45,654 nucleotides of DNA from a virus: positions 1 to 45,654 of IMG/VR virus record IMGVR_UViG_3300005096_000105. One strand, 5' to 3'. Shown here piece after piece: positions 21,944 through 29,958 of this stretch (positions are counted from its first letter, which is position 1; every line of letters starts with the position of its first letter). Under the pieces are notes generated by a model. It saw only the letters and a list, made by a program, of their open reading frames with translations. It searched no databases and was not told the DNA's origin. The translations under genes and the position numbers were made by a program.

Positions 21944-23826
21944 GCACCCGGTATCGAGAGGAAGACCGATTCACTCAGCGAAACCTTGACCTTATACTGG
22001 GTAAGGTCCGAGACTTGGAAACCGGGATGGGGGAGCTTCAGCGGAATGCGGCGGTAATGAACGCGCTTCTGGATGGCGGAGCAGAGAACCAGACCCTGAC
22101 CAACACGTCCGAGTCGGGTCAGCCCCAAGAGTACGGGTGGGTGGACGGGACAAGATCAAGCATCGTCTACTTCACGGACGCTTCGGGTTCTGGAACGATC
22201 ACCAACAAGGCGTACGAGGGCAGCACTGTCCCCGCGAACAAAGTCCTCACAGCGTTCGAGAGCAACAACGATGACATAACAGTCACGCTTGAGGTTCACA
22301 GCTACGGCAAGCCGTGGCAACCCGAAGCGGTTCAAGTGACAGGTGGCGGCTCTACAGCAGTCACGGTAGCCAAGAGTGCGTGGACCCAAGTCGCGAGCAC
22401 GAGGATTTGGACAGCCAGCGTCAATCTGACGGACGCAGACACGACCGGAATACTGGTCGCAGCAATGAGTGACGGAGACGTTGCCATATGCTCGTACACC
22501 CGTGGGCTGAGCGCTCCGCTCATGTTGACCGCCGCGTGGGACGGTACGTACCCCGCGTCGCAGACGCAGGTGAAGAGCGGTGATTCGGTCACATTGACCG
22601 GTACCGTCGAGACACACGCGACCACGATTCGGGTTCTTTCATCCGGGGCAACCAGCAGCCAGCAGGACTTCGCAGACGATTACTCATCCGGAACGTTCAG
22701 CATCAGTGTCACCATTGGATCGGGTTCGGGTTCTCAGCAGTTCAGCTTGGCGGCGAGCGCGGGGGGGACGTACGGGGCGACCCTTGTGACCACCGACAGC
22801 CCCGCGATCGACCTCGATCAGACTTCTCCGACGTTCGGCGCGTTCAGCGTCAACTACAACGGGTCGCAGGAGGCCGCCAAGGGTGCAGAGACGTTCGATG
22901 TGACGTTGGCACACACCAACGCGGAAGCGGGCGACACGTACGCTTACGGCGACCCCACGGGCACTGACGTGACGATCCCGTCCACGACGACGTACGCGGC
23001 CACCAAGACGGGGTGCTCGATCAACACGGCGGGCATCTACCGAGACGACACAAGTACCGAGAACTTCCAACTGACGGCCACGCGGACCACATTGAACGGA
23101 AAGATTGCCTCGTCGTCTGGTACGGTCGAGATTGCGGATGTTGCCCCGTTGGTTGGTGTGGATGATTCGTCTCCCGCATATGGTTCAATCGGATCGGTCG
23201 CCCGCATGGGTTCCGACGACGGCACGAACTTCTACCTTGATCGAAACCTGTACGTCATCAGCAATCAGAAACATCTGTCCACGAGCACTTCTTCTATTGT
23301 CCCGGCGGCGGGCGATTCAAACACGTTCCAAGGGTCATGGGTAGAGGACGACGACTTCACGTTCCGCCGCGCGTACCGTGCGTCCGACGCCAACATGCAG
23401 ACCGGGGGGCAGGTGAACAACACGTTCACATGGATCACGATAACCGTCACCAACCGGGCGGGAACGGTCACCACGTCGATCACCAAGAACCCGACGTACA
23501 CGATCGGTGGGTTTGCGGCGCGAACGCTCACGATACCTGCATGGCCGAACCGGGAGGCTGATATGTCGATCATAGCGGTCGACACAGCCAATCTGCTTGC
23601 TGAACTTTTGAGCAAGGGCGGAGGCGGATCAAACGGCGGGACAGACCAGACGTTCGACAACTCGCCGGGCAGCGGCGCGCCGGACGATGAAGTAGACAAG
23701 TTCTGCATCACGGCGGGTGCGGACGATGTGGATGACGACGGCCAGTTCTACTACAACAAGGACCAAGCGGCGGCAATCGCGAACAGCAGCGGAACGGCAC
23801 AAGTCATTGTATCGGAGTCCGCCTGA
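21940..23826 (+). CDS. Tail fibre-like protein with immunoglobulin-like domains
   Basis: The first about 50 residues form a coiled coil (RNLDLILGKVRDLETGMGEL and onwards), as in fibre N-termini that dock to the tail. The rest of the 628 residues is low in cysteine and rich in Thr, Ser, Gly and Asp, with repeated strand patterns such as SGDSVTLTGTVETHATTIRV and TYGATLVTTDSPAIDLDQTSP. These fit tandem Ig-like domains. These domains bind host surface sugars or stabilise fibres. The C-terminus has a glycine-rich linker and an aspartate-rich end. It is followed by another fibre protein with an overlapping TGATG. Confidence 0.6.
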   Translation: MSTRYREEDRFTQRNLDLILGKVRDLETGMGELQRNAAVMNALLDGGAENQTLTNTSESGQPQEYGWVDGTRSSIVYFTDASGSGTITNKAYEGSTVPANKVLTAFESNNDDITVTLEVHSYGKPWQPEAVQVTGGGSTAVTVAKSAWTQVASTRIWTASVNLTDADTTGILVAAMSDGDVAICSYTRGLSAPLMLTAAWDGTYPASQTQVKSGDSVTLTGTVETHATTIRVLSSGATSSQQDFADDYSSGTFSISVTIGSGSGSQQFSLAASAGGTYGATLVTTDSPAIDLDQTSPTFGAFSVNYNGSQEAAKGAETFDVTLAHTNAEAGDTYAYGDPTGTDVTIPSTTTYAATKTGCSINTAGIYRDDTSTENFQLTATRTTLNGKIASSSGTVEIADVAPLVGVDDSSPAYGSIGSVARMGSDDGTNFYLDRNLYVISNQKHLSTSTSSIVPAAGDSNTFQGSWVEDDDFTFRRAYRASDANMQTGGQVNNTFTWITITVTNRAGTVTTSITKNPTYTIGGFAARTLTIPAWPNREADMSIIAVDTANLLAELLSKGGGGSNGGTDQTFDNSPGSGAPDDEVDKFCITAGADDVDDDGQFYYNKDQAAAIANSSGTAQVIVSESA

Positions 23827-24722
23827 TGACCGCTTTCGAGGATTTCGTCAACACGGAACTCCCGTTGCGAACGAACATCGCCGCGCTGCCCACAGCGGGT
23901 CGATACGCGAGGTTCACGGGCGTTGGACGCGCAGTCGAAGAAAGAACCGCCGCACAGGTGCTGAGCGACATCAGCGCAGCAGCCGCAACCCATACCCACA
24001 CCGAATCCGACATCACCGACCTCGGATCGTACACACCTCGTATAGCCACAACCGTTGATAACGAGTTGGTATCATTTGATGGTGTCACAGGGGCGATCCA
24101 GAGTAGTGGCATCACGGTCGCAGCCAGCAAGATGGACTTCGGGAATCTCACAGGGATAAATTACGGCGTTTCACGACAGATAAAGCTGCTAGGCCAAAGC
24201 GACGAACTACGGTTCGTGTTTTCGGGTTTCGGAGGAACCAGCGATTCAAGGCTGGAACTTTTCAAAAACGACGAGGCCCTTGCTGTTACTGTCGACTCGG
24301 TGGTGGGCATTACGTTCAACGGGTACACCGGTACGCCAGCGATAATTCCCGGAACGAGCCAGTTTGAGTTCGACATTAGCGGGGCAACGGAAATGCGGTT
24401 GCTAGTCGATACTATCGAGTTTGATCAAACGACCGGCGATGCGGGGTTGGGGTGGGGCACGAAAGGAAACCTTGATTTCAATATCAACGGTACGAAGTAT
24501 GCGTGGGTCACCAATAAAGGATTGGCTTGTACATCAGTCACGATTACGTCCGATCCAGGTGCAGCAAAAGGGGATCAGCTAAGACTCACAAACGTCGTTG
24601 ACACATCTGGAACAAATCCGATCACGTTAGGAAAAACCCCATTAGCCTTAGTGCATAAGGGGTATATAAAGGGTTACAGAGGTACATCAGAAGTCATCTG
24701 GATTCCGTACATGGGGACATAA
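23826..24722 (+). CDS. Tail fibre protein with HxH trimerisation motif
   Basis: The 298-residue protein starts helical (FEDFVNTELPLRTNI). It then has AAAATHTHTESDITDLGSY, the His-x-His motif near the fibre shaft that is common in trimeric phage fibres. The C-terminal two thirds are beta-rich and Gly/Thr-rich (GFGGTSDSRLELFKNDEALA, then IDTIEF-like strands). It would be a receptor-binding or accessory fibre. Its stop overlaps the next gene start. Transferred receptor-binding domains of this kind diverge quickly, so the C-terminal fold is not assigned. Confidence 0.6.
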   Translation: MTAFEDFVNTELPLRTNIAALPTAGRYARFTGVGRAVEERTAAQVLSDISAAAATHTHTESDITDLGSYTPRIATTVDNELVSFDGVTGAIQSSGITVAASKMDFGNLTGINYGVSRQIKLLGQSDELRFVFSGFGGTSDSRLELFKNDEALAVTVDSVVGITFNGYTGTPAIIPGTSQFEFDISGATEMRLLVDTIEFDQTTGDAGLGWGTKGNLDFNINGTKYAWVTNKGLACTSVTITSDPGAAKGDQLRLTNVVDTSGTNPITLGKTPLALVHKGYIKGYRGTSEVIWIPYMGT

Positions 24723-24970
24723 TGGCAAAGCTGGCAATCATCAATGACGCAGGGAATCAAGTGCTCGCAAGCGGTGTTTCGATAAGCCCCGCCAACCTAG
24801 TTCGCATACAGAACGCGATTGCTGCACAAAGTGAAAACATGCTACCAGGAGAAGTCAATTCAGGTCGCATAGTCAATTTTCTTCAGGGAGTATTGAGACA
24901 CGTTGAAAAGGGGTTCAGGAAAAGAACGGCACTCGACACGGTTACGGACGAGGGAGACATTTTCGTATGA
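24722..24970 (+). CDS. Hypothetical virion-region protein, 82 aa
   Basis: ATG 24722 overlaps the previous stop (TAATG). The protein is mainly helical after an N-terminal strand segment (MAKLAIINDAGNQVLASG), with a basic C-terminal half (FLQGVLRHVEKGFRKRT). It is small and lies among fibre and minor virion genes, so a minor tail component is likely, but nothing more specific can be seen. It overlaps the next start by ATGA. Confidence 0.55.
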   Translation: MAKLAIINDAGNQVLASGVSISPANLVRIQNAIAAQSENMLPGEVNSGRIVNFLQGVLRHVEKGFRKRTALDTVTDEGDIFV

Positions 24971-25191
24971 GCAAAAAAAAGGCCAAGCCATCCAAGATCA
25001 AGCTGCCGGACGATGTGTCGTTCATCCCGAGCGACGATGCCGCTGCGCAGGCGGTTCAGACCCTGTATAGCATGGCCTTGGACATCCATTTTGTAGGACC
25101 AGCGCGCAACGGAGAAGTCCACACGAGAAGGGCAAGCGAGGCGATGACGCTGCTGAGGGATTGGATGACGCAGCACATGGTGGAGAAATAA
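24967..25191 (+). CDS. Hypothetical protein, 74 aa
   Basis: ATG 24967 overlaps the previous stop (ATGA). The N-terminus is lysine-rich (MSKKKAKPSKIKLPD), the rest helical with AAAQAVQTLYSMALDIHF and a basic tail segment. It may be a small DNA-associated or virion protein. It lies before a hairpin and the next transcription unit. No family is recognised. Confidence 0.55.
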   Translation: MSKKKAKPSKIKLPDDVSFIPSDDAAAQAVQTLYSMALDIHFVGPARNGEVHTRRASEAMTLLRDWMTQHMVEK

Positions 25192-25202
25192 GTTGCAAAC
25201 CG

Positions 25203-25228
25203 CCACCGGAGCACTACGCTCTCGGTGG
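25203..25228 (+). promoter_or_regulatory. Hairpin between virion genes
   Basis: CCACCGGAG (25203-25211) pairs with CTCTCGGTGG (25219-25228), nine pairs with a one-base bulge, around CACTACG. There is no T-run after it, so it is more likely an mRNA-processing or pausing element than a terminator. A good ribosome site AAGGAGC follows for the gene at 25255. Confidence 0.35.
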
Positions 25229-25254
25229 ATATGAAACCTTGAAGGAGCTTTGAT

Positions 25255-25686
25255 ATGGGCGTTCAGCCACGACATTCTGAAAACACTGAGCAACTGATTC
25301 AGCAGTTCTCGTTCACATCTGACATCAGCGCCACAGGTCTTCTGGACAATCAGCAAATCGCGTTCGCGTACGACCGGAAGCACGCGATGTACCTCGCCGA
25401 GCTTGCCGTTATTTTCTCGGTTGAGACATCGGGAACCATCACGGATGGGGTTTTGATTGGAAACATCGGCGACGACAATGCGTATGCATCGATTTCTGCG
25501 GCAGACCTGTCTGGCAAAGCGGTCGGAATTTACCACCACGACGGTTCCATGATCGAGCGAGAGATCGCAGCGAACACACCGATTACGATTACGATGCCTG
25601 CGACCGAGGCGGTTTCCGGAGTCATCACGGTCGTTGTCGGACTCCTGCGTCTCGGTTCCTTGTGGCCTATGGATGAGCAGTCCTAA
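25255..25686 (+). CDS. Beta-rich virion protein candidate, 143 aa
   Basis: ATG 25255 follows GAAGGAGCTTTGAT. The sequence has repeated strand segments such as AFAYDRKHAMYLAELAVIFS and ITITMPATEAVSGVITVVVG, with few charged residues in the C-terminal half. It resembles small decoration or fibre-associated proteins, but I have no exact family. Its last base is the first base of the next ATG. Confidence 0.5.
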   Translation: MGVQPRHSENTEQLIQQFSFTSDISATGLLDNQQIAFAYDRKHAMYLAELAVIFSVETSGTITDGVLIGNIGDDNAYASISAADLSGKAVGIYHHDGSMIEREIAANTPITITMPATEAVSGVITVVVGLLRLGSLWPMDEQS

Positions 25687-26090
25687 TGCAACAGGTCAAG
25701 GTCTCGAAAATCGAGGTGATCGCGGCAACCGCGCTCGGGGGACTCGACAACAGTCCCGGCCTAGACAGCCTGTTCTTCCCTGTGGCGTTCAAAGGCAAGG
25801 AACACGTGCGTGTTGAGTTCGACACGCTGGTTGCTTCCGCCGCGAACCACGATCTCATCGTCACCCTGTTCGAGTCCCGCGATGAGGCAACTGCCGATCC
25901 GGTGGCTTCGCAGACGGCAACGATCGCCAACTTCGATCCGGCGACGGGAACAGTGGCCGTGAACTTCAAGGAAGTCTGGTCCGACTACGCGATGATTCAT
26001 ATTGCGAGCAGCGGTACGGATACGTGGACGGGCAATTACACCGTCTACACCGTGGAGCGCGGTGAACGCCTCCACCTTCGCGGGGTGTAG
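25686..26090 (+). CDS. Beta-sandwich-like virion protein, 134 aa
   Basis: ATG 25686 overlaps the previous stop (TAATG). Alternating strands are visible (VEFDTLVASAANHDLIVTLF and GTVAVNFKEVWSDYAMIHIA), ending TYTVERGERLHLRG-like. This suggests a jelly-roll or lectin-like fold. Together with the genes at 25255 and 26092 it forms a group of small surface proteins after the fibres. The family is not recognised. Confidence 0.5.
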   Translation: MQQVKVSKIEVIAATALGGLDNSPGLDSLFFPVAFKGKEHVRVEFDTLVASAANHDLIVTLFESRDEATADPVASQTATIANFDPATGTVAVNFKEVWSDYAMIHIASSGTDTWTGNYTVYTVERGERLHLRGV

Positions 26091-26091
26091 C

Positions 26092-26796
26092 ATGATCGGG
26101 CTTCTGGACGACCGTGGGACTTCGGTATCACGCATCCGGGCTGACCTCGGGTCATCCTTGCTGGCGTTGTACGTTCCCGACAGGAACAGCAGGGCTGTCG
26201 CCGATACCCCGGATCAGTCCGGGCGGAACCGCGACCCGTTGTCCAAGGTCAACACGGTCGCGACGGATGGTGATGGTCGAGGGAACCTGTGCTACAGGAC
26301 GGACGGGGCTGCTTCCTACCTTGAGATGGAGGACAACCTGTTTGACTCAGCGGCACAGGGGTCCATTTCGATTGCGTTCAACGCCTTGGGTGGATCGGAT
26401 GTTTCGTTGCTCAGTGATGGTAACGCAACCGACTCTGCCGTTCGTATATTCGTTGACGTAGGAGGATTCCCGAACAACCAGATCAGGTTCAAGACCGATG
26501 ACGGTGGTGGCGCTGAAGAAGAGATCATCGTCAGTAAGATGAGGTTCGGAGAGTGGATCACGCTCGGGTTTGAGTGGGGTCCAACAGGGAAGGTTGTCTA
26601 CCTGAATGGACGACCGGTTGGTTCTGACGGAACCAAGACGGGGGCAGCGGGCGTCAGCCAGAACGCGCCACGCATCGGACTGAATAGCGCGACCTTTTCA
26701 GTGGTTCGTTTACGTGGCTTCGCGTACTGCTCAAGATCAATCGGTGCGGGCTTGCATCAGATGTTGCACGAGGCGTTTTATGGAAGGATCGGTTGA
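26092..26796 (+). CDS. Lectin-like (LamG/concanavalin-type) protein
   Basis: The 234-residue protein has the look of a LamG or concanavalin A-like domain. In order are RTDGAASYLEMEDNLFDSA, GSISIAFNALGGSD, a central strand pair, then ITLGFEWGPTGKVVYLNGRPVG, the YxNG turn being typical. The domain binds polysaccharide or protein surfaces and is common in phage fibres and depolymerases. No catalytic residues are evident. The start is ATG 26092; longer in-frame versions would overlap the previous gene. Confidence 0.62.
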   Translation: MIGLLDDRGTSVSRIRADLGSSLLALYVPDRNSRAVADTPDQSGRNRDPLSKVNTVATDGDGRGNLCYRTDGAASYLEMEDNLFDSAAQGSISIAFNALGGSDVSLLSDGNATDSAVRIFVDVGGFPNNQIRFKTDDGGGAEEEIIVSKMRFGEWITLGFEWGPTGKVVYLNGRPVGSDGTKTGAAGVSQNAPRIGLNSATFSVVRLRGFAYCSRSIGAGLHQMLHEAFYGRIG

Positions 26797-28235
26797 TGGC
26801 AGTAACAATACCCGGACTCCCTTCCATCCCTACGTTCGGTGGTTCCCAGCCGACGATTTTCTCAACGAATCGTCTCAGGAGGATCGGGCAGAACAGCGAG
26901 GCACAGAACAACGGGTTCACCCAGAATCCCGGAATACCGGGCGGGTCCGGGTCCGGCAGCAGCAGCGCAGCCCCATCCGGATCAGTGGCCCCTCCGGTAA
27001 TCGCGTCTGACATCCCTATCGCGGGCGGGCGGCAGGCCAAGAACATCTTCCCCACGAACACTATTGGCGGTTTCATAGGCAATACCCTGTGGAACCTGAA
27101 CCCAAATAGCCAGCGCATCGAAGACCGCTTTGAGCAGGTTGGCCAAGATTTTGCAGGAAATGTTGAAAATGCATTTGCCAACCCTCGCCGCAATGGGCAA
27201 GCCCCTGCTGGGACGGTGTACGGCGCGGATGGACAGCCAGCGACAGCACCGCCACTCCTGACGGACGAGCGCGAACAAGCATGGCGGAGTCGAGGATTCT
27301 ACATAGAGAACGTCCGCAACCGTCTTTTGGAACAGGATCAGGGTGCGGCCAACATCCCAGATGAAATACTTAATCGGTACACCCCTGAGCACGAGAAGTA
27401 CGCCGAACTGATCGGATCGAAAGCCGCCTACCTGACCGAGGCCGATGTCCGCTTGTTGGACGAGTATTCAAAGAGTGAGGACTTCAACCAAGCCGACCTG
27501 ATGACGGCCTTGAATGAGACCGCTACGGATCGGTGGAATGAGAACGTGGCGGGACAGGCGCGGGACTCTGCGATTTCTGGTCTTGAGAAGGCGGATGCAG
27601 CTTGGGATCAGACCATCCAGGATATGTCGAACGAGTTCTACAACGGTGAGTTCTACCAAGACCTGATCGGAAAGACGCGGGAAGAGTACGACGCGGTGGG
27701 GCCTGAGTATGTTGATCGCGCGTTGAGTTTGGCTGAGGATCAGATTGCCCCACAGGTTGCACGAAACAACGTGAACATGTCGGTCCAGTTGCAGACCCAG
27801 TCGGATGTCCCGCAAACGTCGATGGCCCAGACCCTCGCGCAGGACAACGCCATCGCCGCCATGCGTGCCCGAATCGGGGTCGCGACACAGGCGGAGCAGT
27901 TCAGGACGGACTTCAACGCGCGTTCGCGTCAGTATTACACAGAGGTCGCCAGCCGGTCGAAGGATCGGTTCGATGCTTCCTTGCTGTCCGCCCGGCAGAC
28001 AGGCATCAACTTCGATCGGATGCTGACGGGCCTGCGGGGGACTCCGATATTCGAGACCACGGGGTTTGCAGATGTCCCCGCTCTTTTGAGGGTTCTAGGG
28101 CAGGAGAAGCAAGCTCAATCCGATTTGGATCAGCAAGAAAGTTTGCCTGGACAGATTGGCGAGGGGATCGGACAGGTGGTTGTTGATGGAACTTTGCAGT
28201 TGCTCACTAACGGTGTGTACGATCTCGTAGCATAG
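26796..28235 (+). CDS. Internal virion / ejection-type protein, 479 aa
   Basis: ATG 26796 overlaps the previous stop (TGATG). The N-terminus is disordered and Gly/Ser/Pro-rich (GIPGGSGSGSSSAAPSGSVAPP). The centre has long helices (DEYSKSEDFNQADLMTALNE and RDSAISGLEKADAAWDQTI), and the end is helical and glutamine-rich. It starts a run of four genes that fit podovirus internal virion proteins released with the DNA. No enzyme motif is visible. Assignment is by order, size and composition. Confidence 0.5.
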   Translation: MAVTIPGLPSIPTFGGSQPTIFSTNRLRRIGQNSEAQNNGFTQNPGIPGGSGSGSSSAAPSGSVAPPVIASDIPIAGGRQAKNIFPTNTIGGFIGNTLWNLNPNSQRIEDRFEQVGQDFAGNVENAFANPRRNGQAPAGTVYGADGQPATAPPLLTDEREQAWRSRGFYIENVRNRLLEQDQGAANIPDEILNRYTPEHEKYAELIGSKAAYLTEADVRLLDEYSKSEDFNQADLMTALNETATDRWNENVAGQARDSAISGLEKADAAWDQTIQDMSNEFYNGEFYQDLIGKTREEYDAVGPEYVDRALSLAEDQIAPQVARNNVNMSVQLQTQSDVPQTSMAQTLAQDNAIAAMRARIGVATQAEQFRTDFNARSRQYYTEVASRSKDRFDASLLSARQTGINFDRMLTGLRGTPIFETTGFADVPALLRVLGQEKQAQSDLDQQESLPGQIGEGIGQVVVDGTLQLLTNGVYDLVA

Positions 28236-28240
28236 GCAGG

Positions 28241-28843
28241 ATGAATGACATGGGAGCGCTTGCACGAAAAACACCAATCATCCTCGACAACGCCAACTTC
28301 ATGCGCGACAGGGCTGCGAACTTGAAGGACAGGTCTCGGGCTTCGGGTTCCGCCACGGTGGACAACAAAATCCAGCACGAGAAAGAGCAGAACGCTCGGC
28401 AGCGCGAGAAAAAGTCAAGGAACAAGAGTATCGGGATAACTGCTGCCGCTGCGTTGACCGGGGGGATTGCTGGTGGCATCGGATTGGCAGGTCTTGGTGC
28501 GACGACAGGGACAGCAGGGCTGTCTACTGTGGGCGGTTCATTGCTCGGCGCTTCCCTTGGAACAAGTTTCGCCAGTACAGTCCTCGGCCAAAACCCCAAC
28601 GCCTTGTCAAGCGTCGTCCGGGCTCTACCCAAGGAAATCCTCAGCAAGCTGGAGGTCTCCCCTCTAGCCGACACCGCCAGAGAATTGGACAGATCAATCG
28701 CTTCTTCGTTGTCGCAAGGTGGTGGGGCTTATGGACCACAAATCCCGAACCAGCAGTTCGGCAATGATCCCGGACGGGTCGCATCGGAGCCGATACCAAT
28801 TATTGACCGTACCCAGCTTCCGGGTCCGATCATCCCCGAATAG
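28241..28843 (+). CDS. Glycine-rich internal virion protein, 200 aa
   Basis: The start is ATG 28241 or ATG 28250; both have AGGA nearby. A basic, charged N-terminus (FMRDRAANLKDRSRASGS and HEKEQNARQREKKSRNK) precedes a hydrophobic, glycine- and alanine-rich stretch (AAAALTGGIAGGIGLAGLGA, about residues 70-115) and a proline-rich tail. The Gly/Ala zipper could insert into a membrane, as in phage ejection proteins of the gp14 type. It is placed between two other large structural proteins. Confidence 0.55.
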   Translation: MNDMGALARKTPIILDNANFMRDRAANLKDRSRASGSATVDNKIQHEKEQNARQREKKSRNKSIGITAAAALTGGIAGGIGLAGLGATTGTAGLSTVGGSLLGASLGTSFASTVLGQNPNALSSVVRALPKEILSKLEVSPLADTARELDRSIASSLSQGGGAYGPQIPNQQFGNDPGRVASEPIPIIDRTQLPGPIIPE

Positions 28844-28854
28844 AGGAGACGGCC

Positions 28855-29958
28855 ATGCCACAGCAACAGCAGTATCAACAGCAACAAGGTCCACCACCCT
28901 TGCCGGATAATTGGCGTCAGCTACAGAAAAGAGGCGGGGCGGCAGGGCCTCAGTTCATGTCTGCTGCGCAGTATTTCAAGGCTACGGGGGCTCCAGAGAT
29001 GGTTTCTGCTACCGAGAAGGCGGCCCTGGTGAAGTCGTACTTCGAGTACCGAAACCAAGTAACGAAAAACCACCAGAGCCTGACGGCATCCAACGCGAAC
29101 GTCGCACGCGGCAACGCGAACACGTCGCGGGCAGCATCGTACGGACAGAGACTGAAGGATCAGACGGCGGGTGACGCAGCGAAGCTAGAAGAGGCTAAGC
29201 GTGTCAACGACCCTTTGATCGCAAAGCGGGAAGGCGATGAACGACGCGCACAGGAACTCCAGCCCAACAAATTGAAGATTGACGAAAACGAGGTGAAGCT
29301 GGGTGTCGAGAAGGTCAAAAAGGCCAAAGCTGAGATCAAGAAACTCAACCAGCAACTCATGCGGGCTGCGAACATCGACGACCCTTTGGATGGCATGAAG
29401 AAGACGGTCGAGGTGCTGAGGGACACGGCGGATTTATACAGGAACTTTTTGGGGATGGAGGATATCGAAGGATTGTTCGGTGACCCGAATGCTCCTGTTG
29501 CAGAGGGGGCCACCCGGAAGCCAGCTATCACGCAAGACCTCCAGAGCGTCTTCGACTTTATCACCGGAGAAGCAACCAAGCAGATGGAGATGTTTGCTCA
29601 AAAGAGCGGGTTCCCTCCGCCCAGTGTTGACGATATCTCAGTGCAGGGTTCAGGGCAGGGTGTCGATCTCTACAACGGTGTTCCGGGCCAAGGGTCACCA
29701 CAAGCAGGCCAAGCAGGTCAAGCAGGCCCGCCCGTGATCGGTCAGGGGCAGGGCGCACCGGCACCCGTGGATATGTTCCAAGGTCAGCAGGCCCCCGTTA
29801 TTGGACAAGAACAGCAGGCGGCACCCGGACAGCCTACTCCGCAGGGAATCCCCACGGCGGAACAGCCGATCGTCAAGACGTTCGTAGACCCGAAGACTGG
29901 TCAACAATTCCAGTACCAGTATGACCCGGTGGGTAATGAATGGGTTCCCCTGAGATAA
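28855..29958 (+). CDS. Glutamine-rich internal virion protein, 367 aa
   Basis: ATG 28855 follows GAGGAGACGGCC. The N-terminus is a run of Gln, Tyr and Pro (MPQQQQYQQQQGPPPLPD), followed by basic helices rich in Lys and Glu (about residues 110-160, with KVKKAKAEIKKLNQQLMRAA). A Gly/Gln/Pro low-complexity tail ends VDPKTGQQFQYQYDPVGNEW. It looks like an internal or ejection protein with long helices. It overlaps the start of the giant protein by 19 bases. Confidence 0.55.
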   Translation: MPQQQQYQQQQGPPPLPDNWRQLQKRGGAAGPQFMSAAQYFKATGAPEMVSATEKAALVKSYFEYRNQVTKNHQSLTASNANVARGNANTSRAASYGQRLKDQTAGDAAKLEEAKRVNDPLIAKREGDERRAQELQPNKLKIDENEVKLGVEKVKKAKAEIKKLNQQLMRAANIDDPLDGMKKTVEVLRDTADLYRNFLGMEDIEGLFGDPNAPVAEGATRKPAITQDLQSVFDFITGEATKQMEMFAQKSGFPPPSVDDISVQGSGQGVDLYNGVPGQGSPQAGQAGQAGPPVIGQGQGAPAPVDMFQGQQAPVIGQEQQAAPGQPTPQGIPTAEQPIVKTFVDPKTGQQFQYQYDPVGNEWVPLR